DNA of 64,000 nt from Betaproteobacteria bacterium (GTDB lineage Bacteria > Pseudomonadota > Gammaproteobacteria > Burkholderiales > Burkholderiaceae_F), in contig BOKW01000002.1 in assembly GCA_016861185.1 (NCBI GenBank), forward strand, positions 62,001 through 126,000, in the 5' to 3' direction. How positions within the stretch are numbered: the stretch's first letter is position 1; each line of letters starts with the position of its first letter. The translations under genes and the position numbers were made by a program. Below are positions 42,024 through 51,459 of the stretch, piece by piece. The notes below the pieces were generated by a model. It had not been told where the DNA came from. It saw only the letters and a list, made by a program, of their open reading frames with translations, and searched no databases.

Positions 42024-42899
42024 ATGATCACCGGCAGCCTGGTCGCCATCGTCAGTCCGATGCACGAGGACGGTTCGCTCGACTACGACGCGTACCGCAA
42101 GTTGATCGAGTGGCATATCGCCGAAGGAACGAACGGCATCGTCGCCGTCGGCACGACCGGCGAGTCGCCGACCGTCGACCACGACGAGCACTGCGAGCTG
42201 ATCCGCGTGGCGGTCGAGACCGCCCGCAAGCGTGTTCCCGTGATCGCCGGCACCGGCGGCAACTCGACCGCGGAGGCGATCGATCTCACCCACTACGCGA
42301 AGAAGGCGGGCGCCGACGCGACGCTGCAGGTCGTGCCCTACTACAACAAGCCGACGCAGGAGGGGCTCTATCAGCACTTCCGCAAGGTCGCCGAAACCTG
42401 CGGCCTGCCGGTGATCCTGTACAACGTGCCGGGCCGAACCGTCGCCGATCTCGCGAACGACACGACGCTGCGGCTGGCGCAGGTGCCGGGCATCGTCGGC
42501 ATCAAGGACGCGACCGGCGATCCGGCGCGCGCGGCGGATCTGCTCAGGCGCGCGCCCAAGGACTTCGCCGTCTACAGCGGCAACGACGACTCGGCGCTCG
42601 CGCTGATGCTGCTGGGCGGCCACGGCGTGATTTCGGTCACCGCCAACGTCGCGCCGAAGCTGATGAGCGAACTCGCCAAGGCCGCGCTCGCCGGGGACCT
42701 GGCGCGCGCGCGCGCGATCAATAACCAGCTGCTGCCGCTGCACATGAAGCTCTTCGTCGAAGCGAATCCGATTCCGGTCAAATGGGCGCTGGCGCGGATG
42801 GGACGCATCGGCAAGGGCATTCGGCTCCCGCTGGTGCCGCTGGCCAAGGCGAACGAACCCGTCGTCGAAGCTGCGCTCAAAGAAGCCGGTTTGCTGTAA
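42024..42899 (+). CDS. dapA: 4-hydroxy-tetrahydrodipicolinate synthase
   Basis: Condenses pyruvate with aspartate semialdehyde, the first committed step to diaminopimelate and lysine. It has 291 residues in a TIM barrel. The Schiff-base lysine is K161 ([11 protein letters not shown]), with Y133 and R138 in ILYNVPGRT and the T44-T45 pair in VGTTGESPT. The pathway partner lysC is also in this window. bamC follows 24 bp downstream. Confidence 0.97.
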   Translation: MITGSLVAIVSPMHEDGSLDYDAYRKLIEWHIAEGTNGIVAVGTTGESPTVDHDEHCELIRVAVETARKRVPVIAGTGGNSTAEAIDLTHYAKKAGADATLQVVPYYNKPTQEGLYQHFRKVAETCGLPVILYNVPGRTVADLANDTTLRLAQVPGIVGIKDATGDPARAADLLRRAPKDFAVYSGNDDSALALMLLGGHGVISVTANVAPKLMSELAKAALAGDLARARAINNQLLPLHMKLFVEANPIPVKWALARMGRIGKGIRLPLVPLAKANEPVVEAALKEAGLL

Positions 42900-42923
42900 C
42901 CGGCACCGAGGAGACGTTCCGTG

Positions 42924-44081
42924 ATGCAAGGCATGCTGCGCGTGCGTTCATGGGTTCTGCCTGCCGTTGCCGCCCTCGGGGTGCTGGCGGCGGGCTGCAG
43001 CTCGATCGGACTGACCAGCGACAAGGTCGACTACAAGTCGGTGCAGGCGGTCAAGCCGCTCGACGTTCCGCCCGATCTTTCGCAGCTTCCGCGCAGCGAC
43101 CGCTACGCGGTGCCCGACAGGCCGGGCGTGGCGAGCGCCTCGTCGGCCGCCGCGCCGGCCGCTGCACCCATCGCAGTCGGCGGCGCCGCGGTCGCGCCCG
43201 CGGTTCCGAACGCGCGCATCGAACGCGCGGGCGACCAGCGTTGGCTCGCGGTCGACGTTCCGCCGGAAGCCGCCTACGCGGTGGTCAAGGAATTCTGGCC
43301 GAGCATCGGGCTGGCGATCGAGCGCGAGGATCCGGCCGCGGGCATCGTCGAAACCGTATGGGCCGAGAACCGCGCGAAGCTGCCGCAGGACATCATCCGC
43401 CGCACGATCGGCCGCGTGTTCGACACCCTGTATTCGACCGGGGAGCAGGACAAGTACCGCACGCGCATCGAGCGCACCGCGAAGAACACGTCCGAGATCT
43501 ACGTCAGCCATCGCGGCATGATCGAGGTCTTCACCTCGCAGGCGCAGGACTCGACCAAGTGGCAGCCGCGCCCCTCGGATCCCGAGATGGAAGCCGAGAT
43601 GCTGCAGCGGCTGGCGCTGCGCTTCGCGCCGCGCGCCGCGCAGACGGCCGCGGCGCCGGCGGCCGCCGGGGCGACGACCGCGAGCACGGCGCCCGCGGCG
43701 CCGCAGGTCGCGCGGCTGGTCAAAGGCGCCGACGGACGCAACGAGCGCGTCGACATCGACGAACCGTTCGACCGCGCGTGGCGCCGCGTCGGACTGGCGC
43801 TGGACCGCGGCGGCTTCACGGTCGAGGACCGCGACCGCGCCAAGGGCATGTACTTCGTGCGCTACCTCGACCCCGAGTACGAGGCCAAGCAGCGCGACAA
43901 GCAGGGCTTCTTCTCGAAGCTGCTGGGGCGCGAGCCGAAGATCGAAGCGCAGCAGTTCCGCGTCCAGGTCGCCGCCGCCGGCAACGCCACGCAGGTCACC
44001 GTGCTCGACAAGGAAGGCAAGCCGGCCACGGGCGCGACGGGCGACAAGATCCTGGTCCAGATCAACGAGCAGCTCCGCTAG
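42924..44081 (+). CDS. bamC: Outer membrane protein assembly factor BamC (NlpB/DapX)
   Basis: Lipoprotein of the Bam beta-barrel insertion complex, 385 residues. The signal peptide ends in lipobox LAAGC (VLAAGCSSIG), followed by the BamD-binding unstructured stretch VDYKSVQAVKPLDVPPDLSQ and two helix-grip domains split by an Ala-rich linker. The start is ATG 42924 with GAGGAGACG upstream; GTG 42921 is directly in front. The dapA-bamC order is widely conserved. Confidence 0.93.
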   Translation: MQGMLRVRSWVLPAVAALGVLAAGCSSIGLTSDKVDYKSVQAVKPLDVPPDLSQLPRSDRYAVPDRPGVASASSAAAPAAAPIAVGGAAVAPAVPNARIERAGDQRWLAVDVPPEAAYAVVKEFWPSIGLAIEREDPAAGIVETVWAENRAKLPQDIIRRTIGRVFDTLYSTGEQDKYRTRIERTAKNTSEIYVSHRGMIEVFTSQAQDSTKWQPRPSDPEMEAEMLQRLALRFAPRAAQTAAAPAAAGATTASTAPAAPQVARLVKGADGRNERVDIDEPFDRAWRRVGLALDRGGFTVEDRDRAKGMYFVRYLDPEYEAKQRDKQGFFSKLLGREPKIEAQQFRVQVAAAGNATQVTVLDKEGKPATGATGDKILVQINEQLR

Positions 44082-44857
44082 TGCTGCGCTTCTGCTGCCT
44101 CGGCTCCGGCAGCGAGGGCAACGCGCTGGTCGTCGAGTCGCGTGACGGCCTGTTCGCCACGCGCGTGCTCGTCGACAACGGCTTCAAGCCGAAACAGCTC
44201 GCGGCGCGGCTGGCGCGCGCGGGCCTTGCGCTCGACGACCTCGACGCGATTCTCGTCACGCACGAGCATTCCGATCATGCCGACGGCGTGGCGGCGCTGC
44301 TCGAACGCCGGCGTCTGCCGCTGTTCGCCACGCGCGGCACCGCCGCGGCGGCGCGGCTCGACGCGACCGGGGTCGACCTGCGCGTGCTTTGCGCCGGCGT
44401 CGCGGTCGAAGTCGGCGCCTTGCGCGTCGAACCGTTCGCAGTGCCGCACGACGCCGGCGAGCCGGTGCAGTTCGTCTTCGACGACGGAGCGCGCAGGTTC
44501 GGCCTGCTCACGGACATCGGCACGCCGACCGCAGCGGTCGCGGAAGCGCTCGACCGGCTCGATGCGCTGATGCTCGAGTGCAATCACGACGGCGCGCTGC
44601 TGCGCGCGGGCGACTATCCGCCGTTTCTCAAGGCGCGCATCGCCGGCGATCGCGGCCATTTGTCCAACGCGCAGGCCGCGGATCTGCTCGCGCGCATCGA
44701 CCACAGTCGCCTGCGCTGCGTCGTCGCCGCGCATCTGAGCCGCAAGAACAACGCGCCCGCGCTGGCGCAGGCGGCGCTCGCTGCGGTGCTGAGCTGCGCG
44801 CCCGCCGAAGTTCTTGTCGCGCGCCAGGCCGACGGGCTCGACTGGCTGACCGTGTGA
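44081..44857 (+). CDS. Metallo-beta-lactamase-fold hydrolase (YycJ/WalJ-like)
   Basis: Protein of 258 residues. The zinc motif THEHSDHADG (about 61-70) and upstream CCLGSGSEGNALVVES are typical of YycJ-type nucleases or hydrolases. GLLTDIGTP and HLSRKNNAP carry the remaining ligands. It starts with GTG 44081, overlapping the bamC stop TAG by one base. A DNA-related function is known for some relatives; it is not proven here. Confidence 0.88.
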   Translation: MLRFCCLGSGSEGNALVVESRDGLFATRVLVDNGFKPKQLAARLARAGLALDDLDAILVTHEHSDHADGVAALLERRRLPLFATRGTAAAARLDATGVDLRVLCAGVAVEVGALRVEPFAVPHDAGEPVQFVFDDGARRFGLLTDIGTPTAAVAEALDRLDALMLECNHDGALLRAGDYPPFLKARIAGDRGHLSNAQAADLLARIDHSRLRCVVAAHLSRKNNAPALAQAALAAVLSCAPAEVLVARQADGLDWLTV

Positions 44858-44875
44858 GCCGCGCGCGGGCGGCGC

Positions 44876-45082
44876 TCAGCAGCCGCCTTTCTTCGGTTTC
44901 TTCTCGTCCTTCGCTTCGGTCGGCATCGGCGCCGGTGCGGGGGCCGTCTCTGCGGGTTTGGCAGCCTCGGCCGGCGCGGGCGCGGGCGCGGGTGCAGGCG
45001 CCGGCGGCGCTGCGGTTTCCTGTCTACCGCAGGCCGAAAGCGCAGCAACGAAGATCGATGCGAGCAAGAGCGACTTCTTCAT
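44876..45082 (-). CDS. Ala/Pro-rich small lipoprotein, paralog 1
   Basis: 68 residues. The signal peptide MKKSLLLASIFVAALSACG has lipobox LSAC (C18), followed by alternating Ala-Pro repeats and a Lys-rich end KDEKKPKKGGC. The start at 45082 is the MKK; a longer upstream frame lacks a signal peptide. Nearly the same signal sequence occurs in the next gene. Function unknown; an Ala-Pro rod could span part of the periplasm. Confidence 0.7.
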   Translation of the reverse strand: MKKSLLLASIFVAALSACGRQETAAPPAPAPAPAPAPAEAAKPAETAPAPAPMPTEAKDEKKPKKGGC

Positions 45083-45237
45083 GGGCACCTGCCTTTCCAC
45101 CAATGGGGCGATGCGGTTTGCCGCGTGTCGCGTTCCGACCGACGACGGCGTCGGCCGCCATCGACCCGCGGTCAATCTAACGCGGATCGCGCGGGCGGTC
45201 GCCCCAAGGGCGTGGGATGGGCGCGCAGCTCGGATGC

Positions 45238-45266
45238 AAAAAGGGCCGGCGTACGCCGGCCCTTTT
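45238..45266 (-). terminator. Strong rho-independent terminator between the two lipoproteins
   Basis: A perfect 14-bp stem (AAAAGGGCCGGCGT with ACGCCGGCCCTTTT, 45239-45266), with five Ts on the minus strand. It ends transcription of the lipoprotein gene at 45289-45516 and would also work in the opposite direction. Confidence 0.85.
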
Positions 45267-45288
45267 CGTGATGGAAGAAGCGAGTCGA

Positions 45289-45516
45289 TTACTTCTTGGC
45301 TTCTTCCTTCTTGGCTTCGGCAGGTGCAGGTGCGGCGGCCGGAGCCGGTGCTTCGGCGGGCTTGGCCGCATCCGTCGGCGCGGGGGCCGGAGCCGGCGCG
45401 GGCGCAGGCGCAGGCGCCGGGGCCGGAGCGGGAGTCGGAGCCGGGGCGGGCGCCTGTTTGCCGCAGGCGGCGAGCACGGCAACGACCATCGAAGCGAGGA
45501 GCAGCGACTTCTTCAT
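45289..45516 (-). CDS. Ala/Pro-rich small lipoprotein, paralog 2
   Basis: 75 residues. The signal peptide MKKSLLLASMVVAVLAACG has lipobox LAAC (C18), followed by about 13 Ala-Pro dipeptides and a Lys/Glu-rich tail AEAKKEEAKK. AAGGGAAACC lies before the ATG. It is a tandem duplicate of the gene at 44876, diverged mostly in the tail. Its own terminator and a -10 upstream suggest an abundant monocistronic transcript. Confidence 0.7.
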   Translation of the reverse strand: MKKSLLLASMVVAVLAACGKQAPAPAPTPAPAPAPAPAPAPAPAPAPTDAAKPAEAPAPAAAPAPAEAKKEEAKK

Positions 45517-45616
45517 TCTCGGTTTCCCTTCAAAGCAGCAAGAGGACTAGTCCAGAGTGATCGGCGCGCCGCGCTGCTCGTATTGCACAGCAACGCGGCA
45601 ATCGCAATCGACGCGG

Positions 45617-45622
45617 ATTATA
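45617..45622 (-). promoter_or_regulatory. Candidate -10 element (TATAAT) for lipoprotein paralog 2
   Basis: TATAAT on the minus strand followed by CCGCG, about 100 bp upstream of the ATG at 45516. No convincing -35 at the right spacing. Confidence 0.4.
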
Positions 45623-45673
45623 GCTGCCGCGCTGCAACAACCGCGGCGTTCGCGGACTACCTCGAACGTGTAA

Positions 45674-46186
45674 TCAGAGTCCGAGCGGCACGACCGGCAG
45701 GTTGTGCGCGGCCGCTTCCCAGCGGCGATCGAACAGCGCCGCCCACGTTTGCGCATGCGGCTCGTGGTTGAGCCACAGATCGCCGAGCCCCTGCGTGGTC
45801 GGCGTGAGCAGCAGCGCGTGGCGCGCGTCGGCGAGCAGGCAGGCATCGTCGCCGACCGCGTCGTCTTCGGACGCGACGCGCATTTCGATCGCGTGCGGGA
45901 AGAAGCGCTGAAGCTGGCGCAGCCGCGCCGCCCCCGCTTCGAGCCACGCGACGTCGTCGACCAGCAGCCGCACGCGCGCGCTGCGATGCGCGAGGAGAAA
46001 GCGCTCGATCTGCTCGGTCGCGGCGATCGTCGACAGCTCGAACGGCGCGAGATCGCGCTGCATCGCGCGCACGATGCGCTGCGCGCTGCCGAGGACGAGT
46101 GCGACCGCGCGCGGCACGTCGTGGCGCGACGTGACCCAGGCCCGTTGCGGGCGCGGATCCTCGATCCGCAGTTCGTCGATCGTCAT
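45674..46186 (-). CDS. Uncharacterised protein coupled to roxA
   Basis: 170 residues, not recognised. Its ATG overlaps the roxA stop (ATGA at 46183-46186). The soluble protein contains TSRHDVPRAVALVLGSAQRI, ATEQIERFLLAHRSARVRLL and the tail WLNHEPHAQTWAALFDRRWE. The middle resembles the helix-strand pattern of phospholipase-D-like or acyltransferase-like folds, but no catalytic motif is certain. Its position implies a role alongside the ribosomal oxygenase. Confidence 0.7.
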   Translation of the reverse strand: MTIDELRIEDPRPQRAWVTSRHDVPRAVALVLGSAQRIVRAMQRDLAPFELSTIAATEQIERFLLAHRSARVRLLVDDVAWLEAGAARLRQLQRFFPHAIEMRVASEDDAVGDDACLLADARHALLLTPTTQGLGDLWLNHEPHAQTWAALFDRRWEAAAHNLPVVPLGL

Positions 46187-47343
46187 GCGTCCGTCTCCGC
46201 GCGGCCGCGCAGATGCAGCCAGCCGGCAACATACCACTCGTGCAACCGCGCCAGCAGCGGCGAATCGAGCGCACGCAACGAAGCGTCGTCGAGCGCGCGC
46301 CGGTCGGCGAGCGCGCGCAGCAAGGCGGCGGCGCGGCGATCGGCGAATTCGAAGCATTCCCCGTTGATCGCCGCGTCGGCGCCGTCGTACAGCAACCGCG
46401 TGCGCGCATCGAGCCGCAGTCCGCGTTCGCGCGCAGCGGCGGCAAAACGCGCGGCGCCGAGCGGTCGCGCCGGACGATCGAACGCGACGTGCGGCTTGGG
46501 CTCGGAAAGCTGCGCGAGCAGCGCACGCGCCGCGTCGCGCGCCGTCGGCCGGATGCGGCCGAGCGCCTGCAGGGCCGCGGCGCGCATCTCGGCAGGCAGT
46601 TGGCCGGGCCGGCGCGTCGGCCGCAGTTGCGGATCGCGGTAGCGGCCGTCGATGCGGGCGCGCTCGGCGAGCGCGGTGAACCAGGGCTCGACGAGTTCCT
46701 GCCATGCCGGCGCGCGAAAGCCGATCGAGCAGGTGATGCATTGGCCGAGCGCAACCCCTTCGTGCGCCACGCCGGGCGGCAGATACAGCAGGTCGCCCGG
46801 CTCGAGCACCCATTCGTGCGTCGGGCGGAAGTCGGCGAGGATCTTCAGCGGCAGCCCCGACACGAGACGCAGATCCCGCTGCCGGCCGATGCGCCAGCGC
46901 CGCCGGCCGTATGTCTGCACGAGGAACACGTCGTACGAATCGACGTGAGGCCCGACCCCGCCGCCGTCGGTGGCGTAGCTCGCCATCAGATCGTCGAGCC
47001 GCGCGTCGGGCAGGAAGCGGAAGCGCGCGAGCAGTTCGTCGGCGGCTTCGTCGTGCAGATTGACGCCTTGCACGAGCAGCGTCCATCCGTGCCGGCGCAG
47101 CGAAGGCAGCCTGCCCGCGGCGAACGGCCCGTGCGCGAGCCGCCAGCGCCCGCCGAAAGCGGTGACAAGCCGCGACTCGACCTCGTCGCGCGCGGCCAGC
47201 GCGAACAGCCGTTCGGGGGCGACCGGCGAGCGCAACGCGGGAATCGCCTGCCGCAGCAGCAGCGGGCGCTTCTGCCAGTAGCGCCGCATGAACTCCTCGA
47301 CCGGCAGCTTGCCCAGCGCGCGCAGCGGTCGAGGTACGGACAT
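46183..47343 (-). CDS. roxA: Ribosomal protein uL16 3-hydroxylase (cupin/JmjC RoxA family)
   Basis: 2-oxoglutarate/Fe(II) oxygenase of 386 residues, the YcfD type that hydroxylates an arginine of ribosomal protein uL16. Iron ligands are H133 and D135 (GPHVDSYDVFLVQ) and H194 (PPGVAHEGVAL), followed by the C-terminal dimer and winged-helix part (ARTRLLYDGADAAINGE). The ATG at 47343 is chosen because its -10 lies seven bases upstream and the longer frame would overlap the promoter. Confidence 0.92.
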   Translation of the reverse strand: MSVPRPLRALGKLPVEEFMRRYWQKRPLLLRQAIPALRSPVAPERLFALAARDEVESRLVTAFGGRWRLAHGPFAAGRLPSLRRHGWTLLVQGVNLHDEAADELLARFRFLPDARLDDLMASYATDGGGVGPHVDSYDVFLVQTYGRRRWRIGRQRDLRLVSGLPLKILADFRPTHEWVLEPGDLLYLPPGVAHEGVALGQCITCSIGFRAPAWQELVEPWFTALAERARIDGRYRDPQLRPTRRPGQLPAEMRAAALQALGRIRPTARDAARALLAQLSEPKPHVAFDRPARPLGAARFAAAARERGLRLDARTRLLYDGADAAINGECFEFADRRAAALLRALADRRALDDASLRALDSPLLARLHEWYVAGWLHLRGRAETDA

Positions 47344-47350
47344 GCGGGCG

Positions 47351-47356
47351 ATTATA
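47351..47356 (-). promoter_or_regulatory. -10 element (TATAAT) predicting a leaderless roxA mRNA
   Basis: On the minus strand, TATAAT is followed by CGCCCGC and then the ATG at 47343: seven bases from -10 to start, with no ribosome-binding site. Confidence 0.5.
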
Positions 47357-47372
47357 GGAAGGCGCCTGCGCG

Positions 47373-47378
47373 GATAAT
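47373..47378 (+). promoter_or_regulatory. Candidate -10 element (GATAAT) for the SlyD-like gene
   Basis: GATAAT 24 bp before ATG 47403, divergent from and 16 bp away from the roxA -10 element. Confidence 0.35.
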
Positions 47379-47402
47379 GCATTCGTCACGGCGGAGATCA
47401 CG

Positions 47403-47924
47403 ATGCACATCGCGCGCGGCATGCTGGTGTCGCTGCAGGTGAGGATGTTCGACGCGCAGGGCAACCTGCTCGAAGCGAGCGAAGCGCCGCTCGTCTACCT
47501 GCACGGCGCCAACGACATCTTTCCCGCGGTCGAGCGGGCGCTCGAAGGCAAGGCGGTCGGCGACGAGTTGTCGCTGCGGCTCGAGCCCGAGCAGGCGTTC
47601 GGCGACTTCGACGCGCAACTCGTGCACGTCGTCGAGCGCGACCGGATCGGCCGCGACGTGACGGTCGGCATGCAGGTCGGAGGGCTGCCGGGTACAGTCG
47701 GCGACACGCGGATCTACCGCGTGACCGATGTCGCGGACAACGTCGCCGTGCTCGACGGCAACCACCCGCTGGCGGGCATGGCGCTGCGCTTCGACATCAA
47801 GGTGCTGGGCGTCGAAGCCGCAAGCGTCGAAGAGCTCGCGCAGGCCGAAGCGCCGCAGGTGCCCGACTTCCTGCGCCCGGTCGCGCCGCACGACTTGCAC
47901 GACGGCGACGGGCACGAGCACTGA
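47403..47924 (+). CDS. FKBP-type peptidyl-prolyl isomerase, SlyD-like
   Basis: Cytosolic foldase of 173 residues. The split FKBP domain (MLVSLQVRMFDAQGNLLEAS, PAVERALEGKAVGDELSLRL) carries an inserted chaperone flap around GMQVGGLPGTVGD, and NHPLAGMALRFDIKVLGV closes the FKBP part. The C-terminal HDLHDGDGHEH is a short metal-binding tail, much shorter than in E. coli SlyD. It converges on mutS with a 7-bp gap. Confidence 0.9.
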   Translation: MHIARGMLVSLQVRMFDAQGNLLEASEAPLVYLHGANDIFPAVERALEGKAVGDELSLRLEPEQAFGDFDAQLVHVVERDRIGRDVTVGMQVGGLPGTVGDTRIYRVTDVADNVAVLDGNHPLAGMALRFDIKVLGVEAASVEELAQAEAPQVPDFLRPVAPHDLHDGDGHEH

Positions 47925-47931
47925 CGCCCCG

Positions 47932-50511
47932 TCAGTCGCGCGCCAGATCCTTCAGCTCGTACAGCAGCGCGAGCGCGTCGCGCGGGGCGAGCGCGTCGAG
48001 GTCGAGCGCGGCGAGCCGCTCGCGCAGCGGGTCGTGCGCGGGATCTTCGACGGGAGCGGGGTTCGGCGCCGTCGCCGTGAACAAGTCGAGCTGCGGCCGC
48101 GTGCCGGCCGCGCGCTCCTCGAGCTGCACCAGCAGGCTGCGCGCGCGCCGCACCACCGCCGGGGCCACGCCCGCGAGCTGCGCGACCGCGAGCCCGTAGC
48201 TCTGGCTCGCGGGACCTTCGCGCACCTCGTGCAGGAAAACGACCTTGCCGCGCGATTCGGCGGCGGCGACGTGCACGTTGGCGACTTCGGGCAGCGTCTC
48301 GGCGAGCTGCGTCAGCTCGAAGTAGTGCGTCGCGAACAGCGTGTAGCAGCGGTTGCGCTCGACCAGCTCGCGCGCGATCGCCGCGGCGAGCGCCATGCCG
48401 TCGAAGGTCGAGGTGCCGCGGCCGATCTCGTCCATCAGCACGAGGCTTTCTTCGGTGGCGGCGTTGAGGATCGCCGCCGCCTCGGTCATTTCGACCATGA
48501 AGGTGGAGGCGCCGCGCGCCAGATCGTCGGCCGCGCCGATGCGCGTGAGGATCCGGTCGATCGGTCCGAGCCGCGCGCTCGTCGCCGGCACGAAGCTGCC
48601 GCAATAGGCCAGCAGCGCGATCAGCGCGATCGAGCGCATGTAGGTCGACTTGCCGCCCATGTTCGGCCCGGTGATCACCAGCAGCCGGCGCGACGGACCG
48701 AGCCGGCAGTCGTTCGGCACGTAGGCTTCGATCTCGCGCTCGACGACCGGGTGGCGCGCGCCGACGATCTCGAGGCCGGGCTCGGCCGTCAGCTCGGGCC
48801 GCACCCAGCGGGCCGCGGCTGCATGCGCGGCCAGGGCCGACAGCGCGTCGAAGCTCGCGACCGCGTCGGCCGCGCGCAGCAGCGCCGGCACGTGTACAGC
48901 GAGGCGCGCCAGCAGCGCATCGAACAACTCCTTTTCGCGCGCCCGTGCGCGCTCCTGCGCCGACAGCGCCTTGTCCTCGAAGGCCTTCAGCTCCGGCGTG
49001 ATGTAGCGCTCGGCGTTCTTCAGCGTCTGCCGACGCCGATAGTCGTCGGGCACCTTGTCGACCTGGCCGTGCGTGACCTCGATGTAGAAGCCGTGCACGC
49101 GGTTGTATTCGACGCGCAGATTGGCGATGCCGGTGCGTTCGCGCTCGCGCGCCTCCAGATCGACCAGGAACTGCCCCGCGTTGTCGCGCAGCGCGCGCAG
49201 CTCGTCCAGTTCCGCGTCGAAGCCGGCCGCGATCACGTCGCCGTCGCGCGGGGAGTGCGCGGGCTCGGCGAGCAGCGTGCGCACAAGCGTTTCGTGCAAC
49301 CCGGCCGGCAGCGCCATCGCGTCGACGAGCGTCCGCGCAAGCGGCGCGTCGAGCGTGGCGAGCGCGCCGCGCAGCGCCTCGATCCGCGGCAGCGCATCCC
49401 TGAGTGCGGCGAGCTCGCGCGGCCGCACGCTCTTCAGCGCCACGCGTGCGGCGATGCGGTCCAGGTCCGGTACGTGCCGCAAACCTTCGGCGATGCGCGG
49501 CGCGAGTCCCGCGTCGAGCAGCGCCTCGATCACCGCATGCCGCGCCGAGGCCGCCGCCGCGTCGCGCAGCGGATGATGCAGCCAGTGGCGCAACCTGCGG
49601 CTGCCCATCCCGGTCGTGCAGCGATCGAGCACCTTGAAGAGCGTCGGGCCGTCGTCGCCGCGCAGCGGCTCGGTCAGCTCGAGGTTGCGGCGCGTGACCG
49701 CGTCGAGCGCGACGAACTCGGATTCGGACTCGACGCGCAGCGTCGTCACGTGCGCGAGCCGTTCGCTTTGCGTCTGCTGCGCGTACGCCAGCAGCGCACC
49801 GCAGGCGGCGAGCAGGGCAGGGCGGTCGTCGACGCCGAACGCCTGCAATGTGGCCACGCCGAGCTGCTCGCGCAGAAGCTGCGCGCCGCGCTGCGCGTCG
49901 AAATGCCAGTCGGGGACGGACTGCACCGGCGCCGCGGCAGCGAGTCGCTCGCGCGCGCTTTCCGCGACCAGGATCTCCGAAGGCGCGATCCGCGCCAGCT
50001 CGGAAGTCAGTCGATCAGCCGTCGTCTCGGTGGCGCGCAGATCGCCGCTGGCGAGCACGAGCCAGGCGATGCCGACCGTCTCGCGCCGGTCGCGCCGCGA
50101 TCCATCGAAAGCGATCGCCGCGAGCGCGGCGTCGGCCTTGTCGGCGAGCAGCCCCGTGTCGGTCAGCGTGCCGGGCGTGACGACGCGCACGACCTTGCGT
50201 TCGACCGGACCCTTCGAGGTGGCCGGATCGCCGATCTGCTCGCAGATCGCGACCGACTCGCCGAGCTTCACGAGTCGCGCGAGATACTGCTCGACCGAAA
50301 CGACCGGCACGCCCGCCATCGCGACGCGACCGCCGCCCGAGGACCCGCGCGAGGTCAGCGTGATCGCGAGCAGCTTCGCCGCTTTCTCGGCATCCTCGTA
50401 GAACAGCTCGTAGAAGTCGCCCATCCGGTAGAACAGCAGCACGTTCGGATACTGCGCCTTGATGCGCAGGTACTGCTGCATCACGGGCGTGTGTTCGACC
50501 GGGGTCGGCAT
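47932..50511 (-). CDS. mutS: DNA mismatch repair protein MutS
   Basis: Mismatch-recognition ATPase of 859 residues, full length. The N-terminal mismatch wedge [11 protein letters not shown] contains the Phe-x-Glu pair. Walker A is GPNMGGKST (about 613-621), and Walker B with the signature is [29 protein letters not shown] follows. The start is ATG 50511 ([17 protein letters not shown]), the usual N-terminus. Confidence 0.97.
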   Translation of the reverse strand: MPTPVEHTPVMQQYLRIKAQYPNVLLFYRMGDFYELFYEDAEKAAKLLAITLTSRGSSGGGRVAMAGVPVVSVEQYLARLVKLGESVAICEQIGDPATSKGPVERKVVRVVTPGTLTDTGLLADKADAALAAIAFDGSRRDRRETVGIAWLVLASGDLRATETTADRLTSELARIAPSEILVAESARERLAAAAPVQSVPDWHFDAQRGAQLLREQLGVATLQAFGVDDRPALLAACGALLAYAQQTQSERLAHVTTLRVESESEFVALDAVTRRNLELTEPLRGDDGPTLFKVLDRCTTGMGSRRLRHWLHHPLRDAAAASARHAVIEALLDAGLAPRIAEGLRHVPDLDRIAARVALKSVRPRELAALRDALPRIEALRGALATLDAPLARTLVDAMALPAGLHETLVRTLLAEPAHSPRDGDVIAAGFDAELDELRALRDNAGQFLVDLEARERERTGIANLRVEYNRVHGFYIEVTHGQVDKVPDDYRRRQTLKNAERYITPELKAFEDKALSAQERARAREKELFDALLARLAVHVPALLRAADAVASFDALSALAAHAAAARWVRPELTAEPGLEIVGARHPVVEREIEAYVPNDCRLGPSRRLLVITGPNMGGKSTYMRSIALIALLAYCGSFVPATSARLGPIDRILTRIGAADDLARGASTFMVEMTEAAAILNAATEESLVLMDEIGRGTSTFDGMALAAAIARELVERNRCYTLFATHYFELTQLAETLPEVANVHVAAAESRGKVVFLHEVREGPASQSYGLAVAQLAGVAPAVVRRARSLLVQLEERAAGTRPQLDLFTATAPNPAPVEDPAHDPLRERLAALDLDALAPRDALALLYELKDLARD

Positions 50512-50559
50512 CGGATTCGGCAGGGACGGCGGGCGCGGCGAACGCAGCGCTCGTACGCG

Positions 50560-51372
50560 TCAGGCTTCGGTGCGAGCGTCCTTGACGTGCACTTCCTGCA
50601 CGAGCTTCAGGAGCTGGGCGAACACCTTTGGGGTGCCGCAGACGATCTCGCCGCATGCGAGCCAGTTCTGCTCGCCGTCGAAGTCGGCGACCATGCCGCC
50701 GGCTTCGACGATCAGCAGGCTGCCGGCGGCGACGTCCCACGGCGAAAGCCCGAACTCCCAGAAGCCGTCGAGGCGGCCGGCGGCGACGTAGGCCAAGTCG
50801 AGCGCGGCCGCGCCGGGGCGGCGGATGCCCGCGGTTTCCTCGGTGATGCGCTTGAACATCCGCACGTATTCGTCGAGGTGGTCGAGTTGGCGGAACGGAA
50901 AGCCGGTGCCGATCAGGCTCTCGCGAAGCTGTGCGCGGCGGCTGACGCGGATCCGCCGGTCGTTGAGGAATGCGCCGCGACCGCGCGACGCGGTGAACAG
51001 CTCGTTGCGCGTCGGGTCGTAGACGACCGCCTGCGTGATGTGGCCCGCGTGCTGGAGCGCGATCGACACCGCGTACTGCGGAAAGCCGTGGATGAAGTTG
51101 GTCGTGCCGTCGAGCGGATCGATGATCCAGGTGTATTCCTGACCGCCCTCCGGATTGCTCGCGCCGGACTCCTCGGCGAGCACCGCGTGGTGCGGATAGG
51201 CGGTCTTCAGCACGTCGATGATCGCTTCCTCCGCCGCGCGATCGACTTCGGTGACGAAGTCGCTGCGCCCCTTGCTGGCCACGCGGATCAGATCGAGGTC
51301 GAGGCTTGCGCGATTGATGATCGCGCCGGCCTTGCGGGCGGCCTTGACGGCCGTGTTCAGCATCGGGTGCAT
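50560..51372 (-). CDS. suhB: Inositol-1-monophosphatase family protein SuhB
   Basis: Mg-dependent phosphatase of 270 residues; SuhB also joins rRNA antitermination complexes. Metal ligands are E67 and E68 (AEESG), D85 and D88 ([11 protein letters not shown]), and the aspartate of [20 protein letters not shown] 51372 is used; Met4 is a second option. It diverges from trmJ, and the two -10 elements are almost back to back. Confidence 0.93.
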   Translation of the reverse strand: MHPMLNTAVKAARKAGAIINRASLDLDLIRVASKGRSDFVTEVDRAAEEAIIDVLKTAYPHHAVLAEESGASNPEGGQEYTWIIDPLDGTTNFIHGFPQYAVSIALQHAGHITQAVVYDPTRNELFTASRGRGAFLNDRRIRVSRRAQLRESLIGTGFPFRQLDHLDEYVRMFKRITEETAGIRRPGAAALDLAYVAAGRLDGFWEFGLSPWDVAAGSLLIVEAGGMVADFDGEQNWLACGEIVCGTPKVFAQLLKLVQEVHVKDARTEA

Positions 51373-51427
51373 GGGGCTTCGGCTTGTGGAAGGAGCGGAG
51401 CGATGCGGCTGACCGACCTCGCATCGC

Positions 51428-51433
51428 TAGACT
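51428..51433 (+). promoter_or_regulatory. Candidate -10 element (TAGACT) for trmJ
   Basis: TAGACT followed by GCGCGG, 26 bp before ATG 51460. Confidence 0.4.
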
Positions 51434-51439
51434 GCGCGG

Positions 51440-51445
51440 ATTGTA
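51440..51445 (-). promoter_or_regulatory. Candidate -10 element (TACAAT) for suhB
   Basis: Minus-strand TACAAT followed by CCGCGC, 67 bp before the suhB ATG. It is six bases from the divergent trmJ -10. Confidence 0.45.
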
Positions 51446-51459
51446 ATGTTTCCGACCCA

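Noticed and set aside
45340..45450. Regular short repeats in the Ala-Pro lipoprotein considered as a CRISPR-like or VNTR array
   Set aside because: The period is six bases matching Ala-Pro codons in frame, with no spacers; it is coding low-complexity sequence.
47728..51459. Plus-strand open frame joined to trmJ and running opposite mutS and suhB
   Set aside because: Only the part from 51460 encodes the methyltransferase; the rest is antisense to mutS and suhB.
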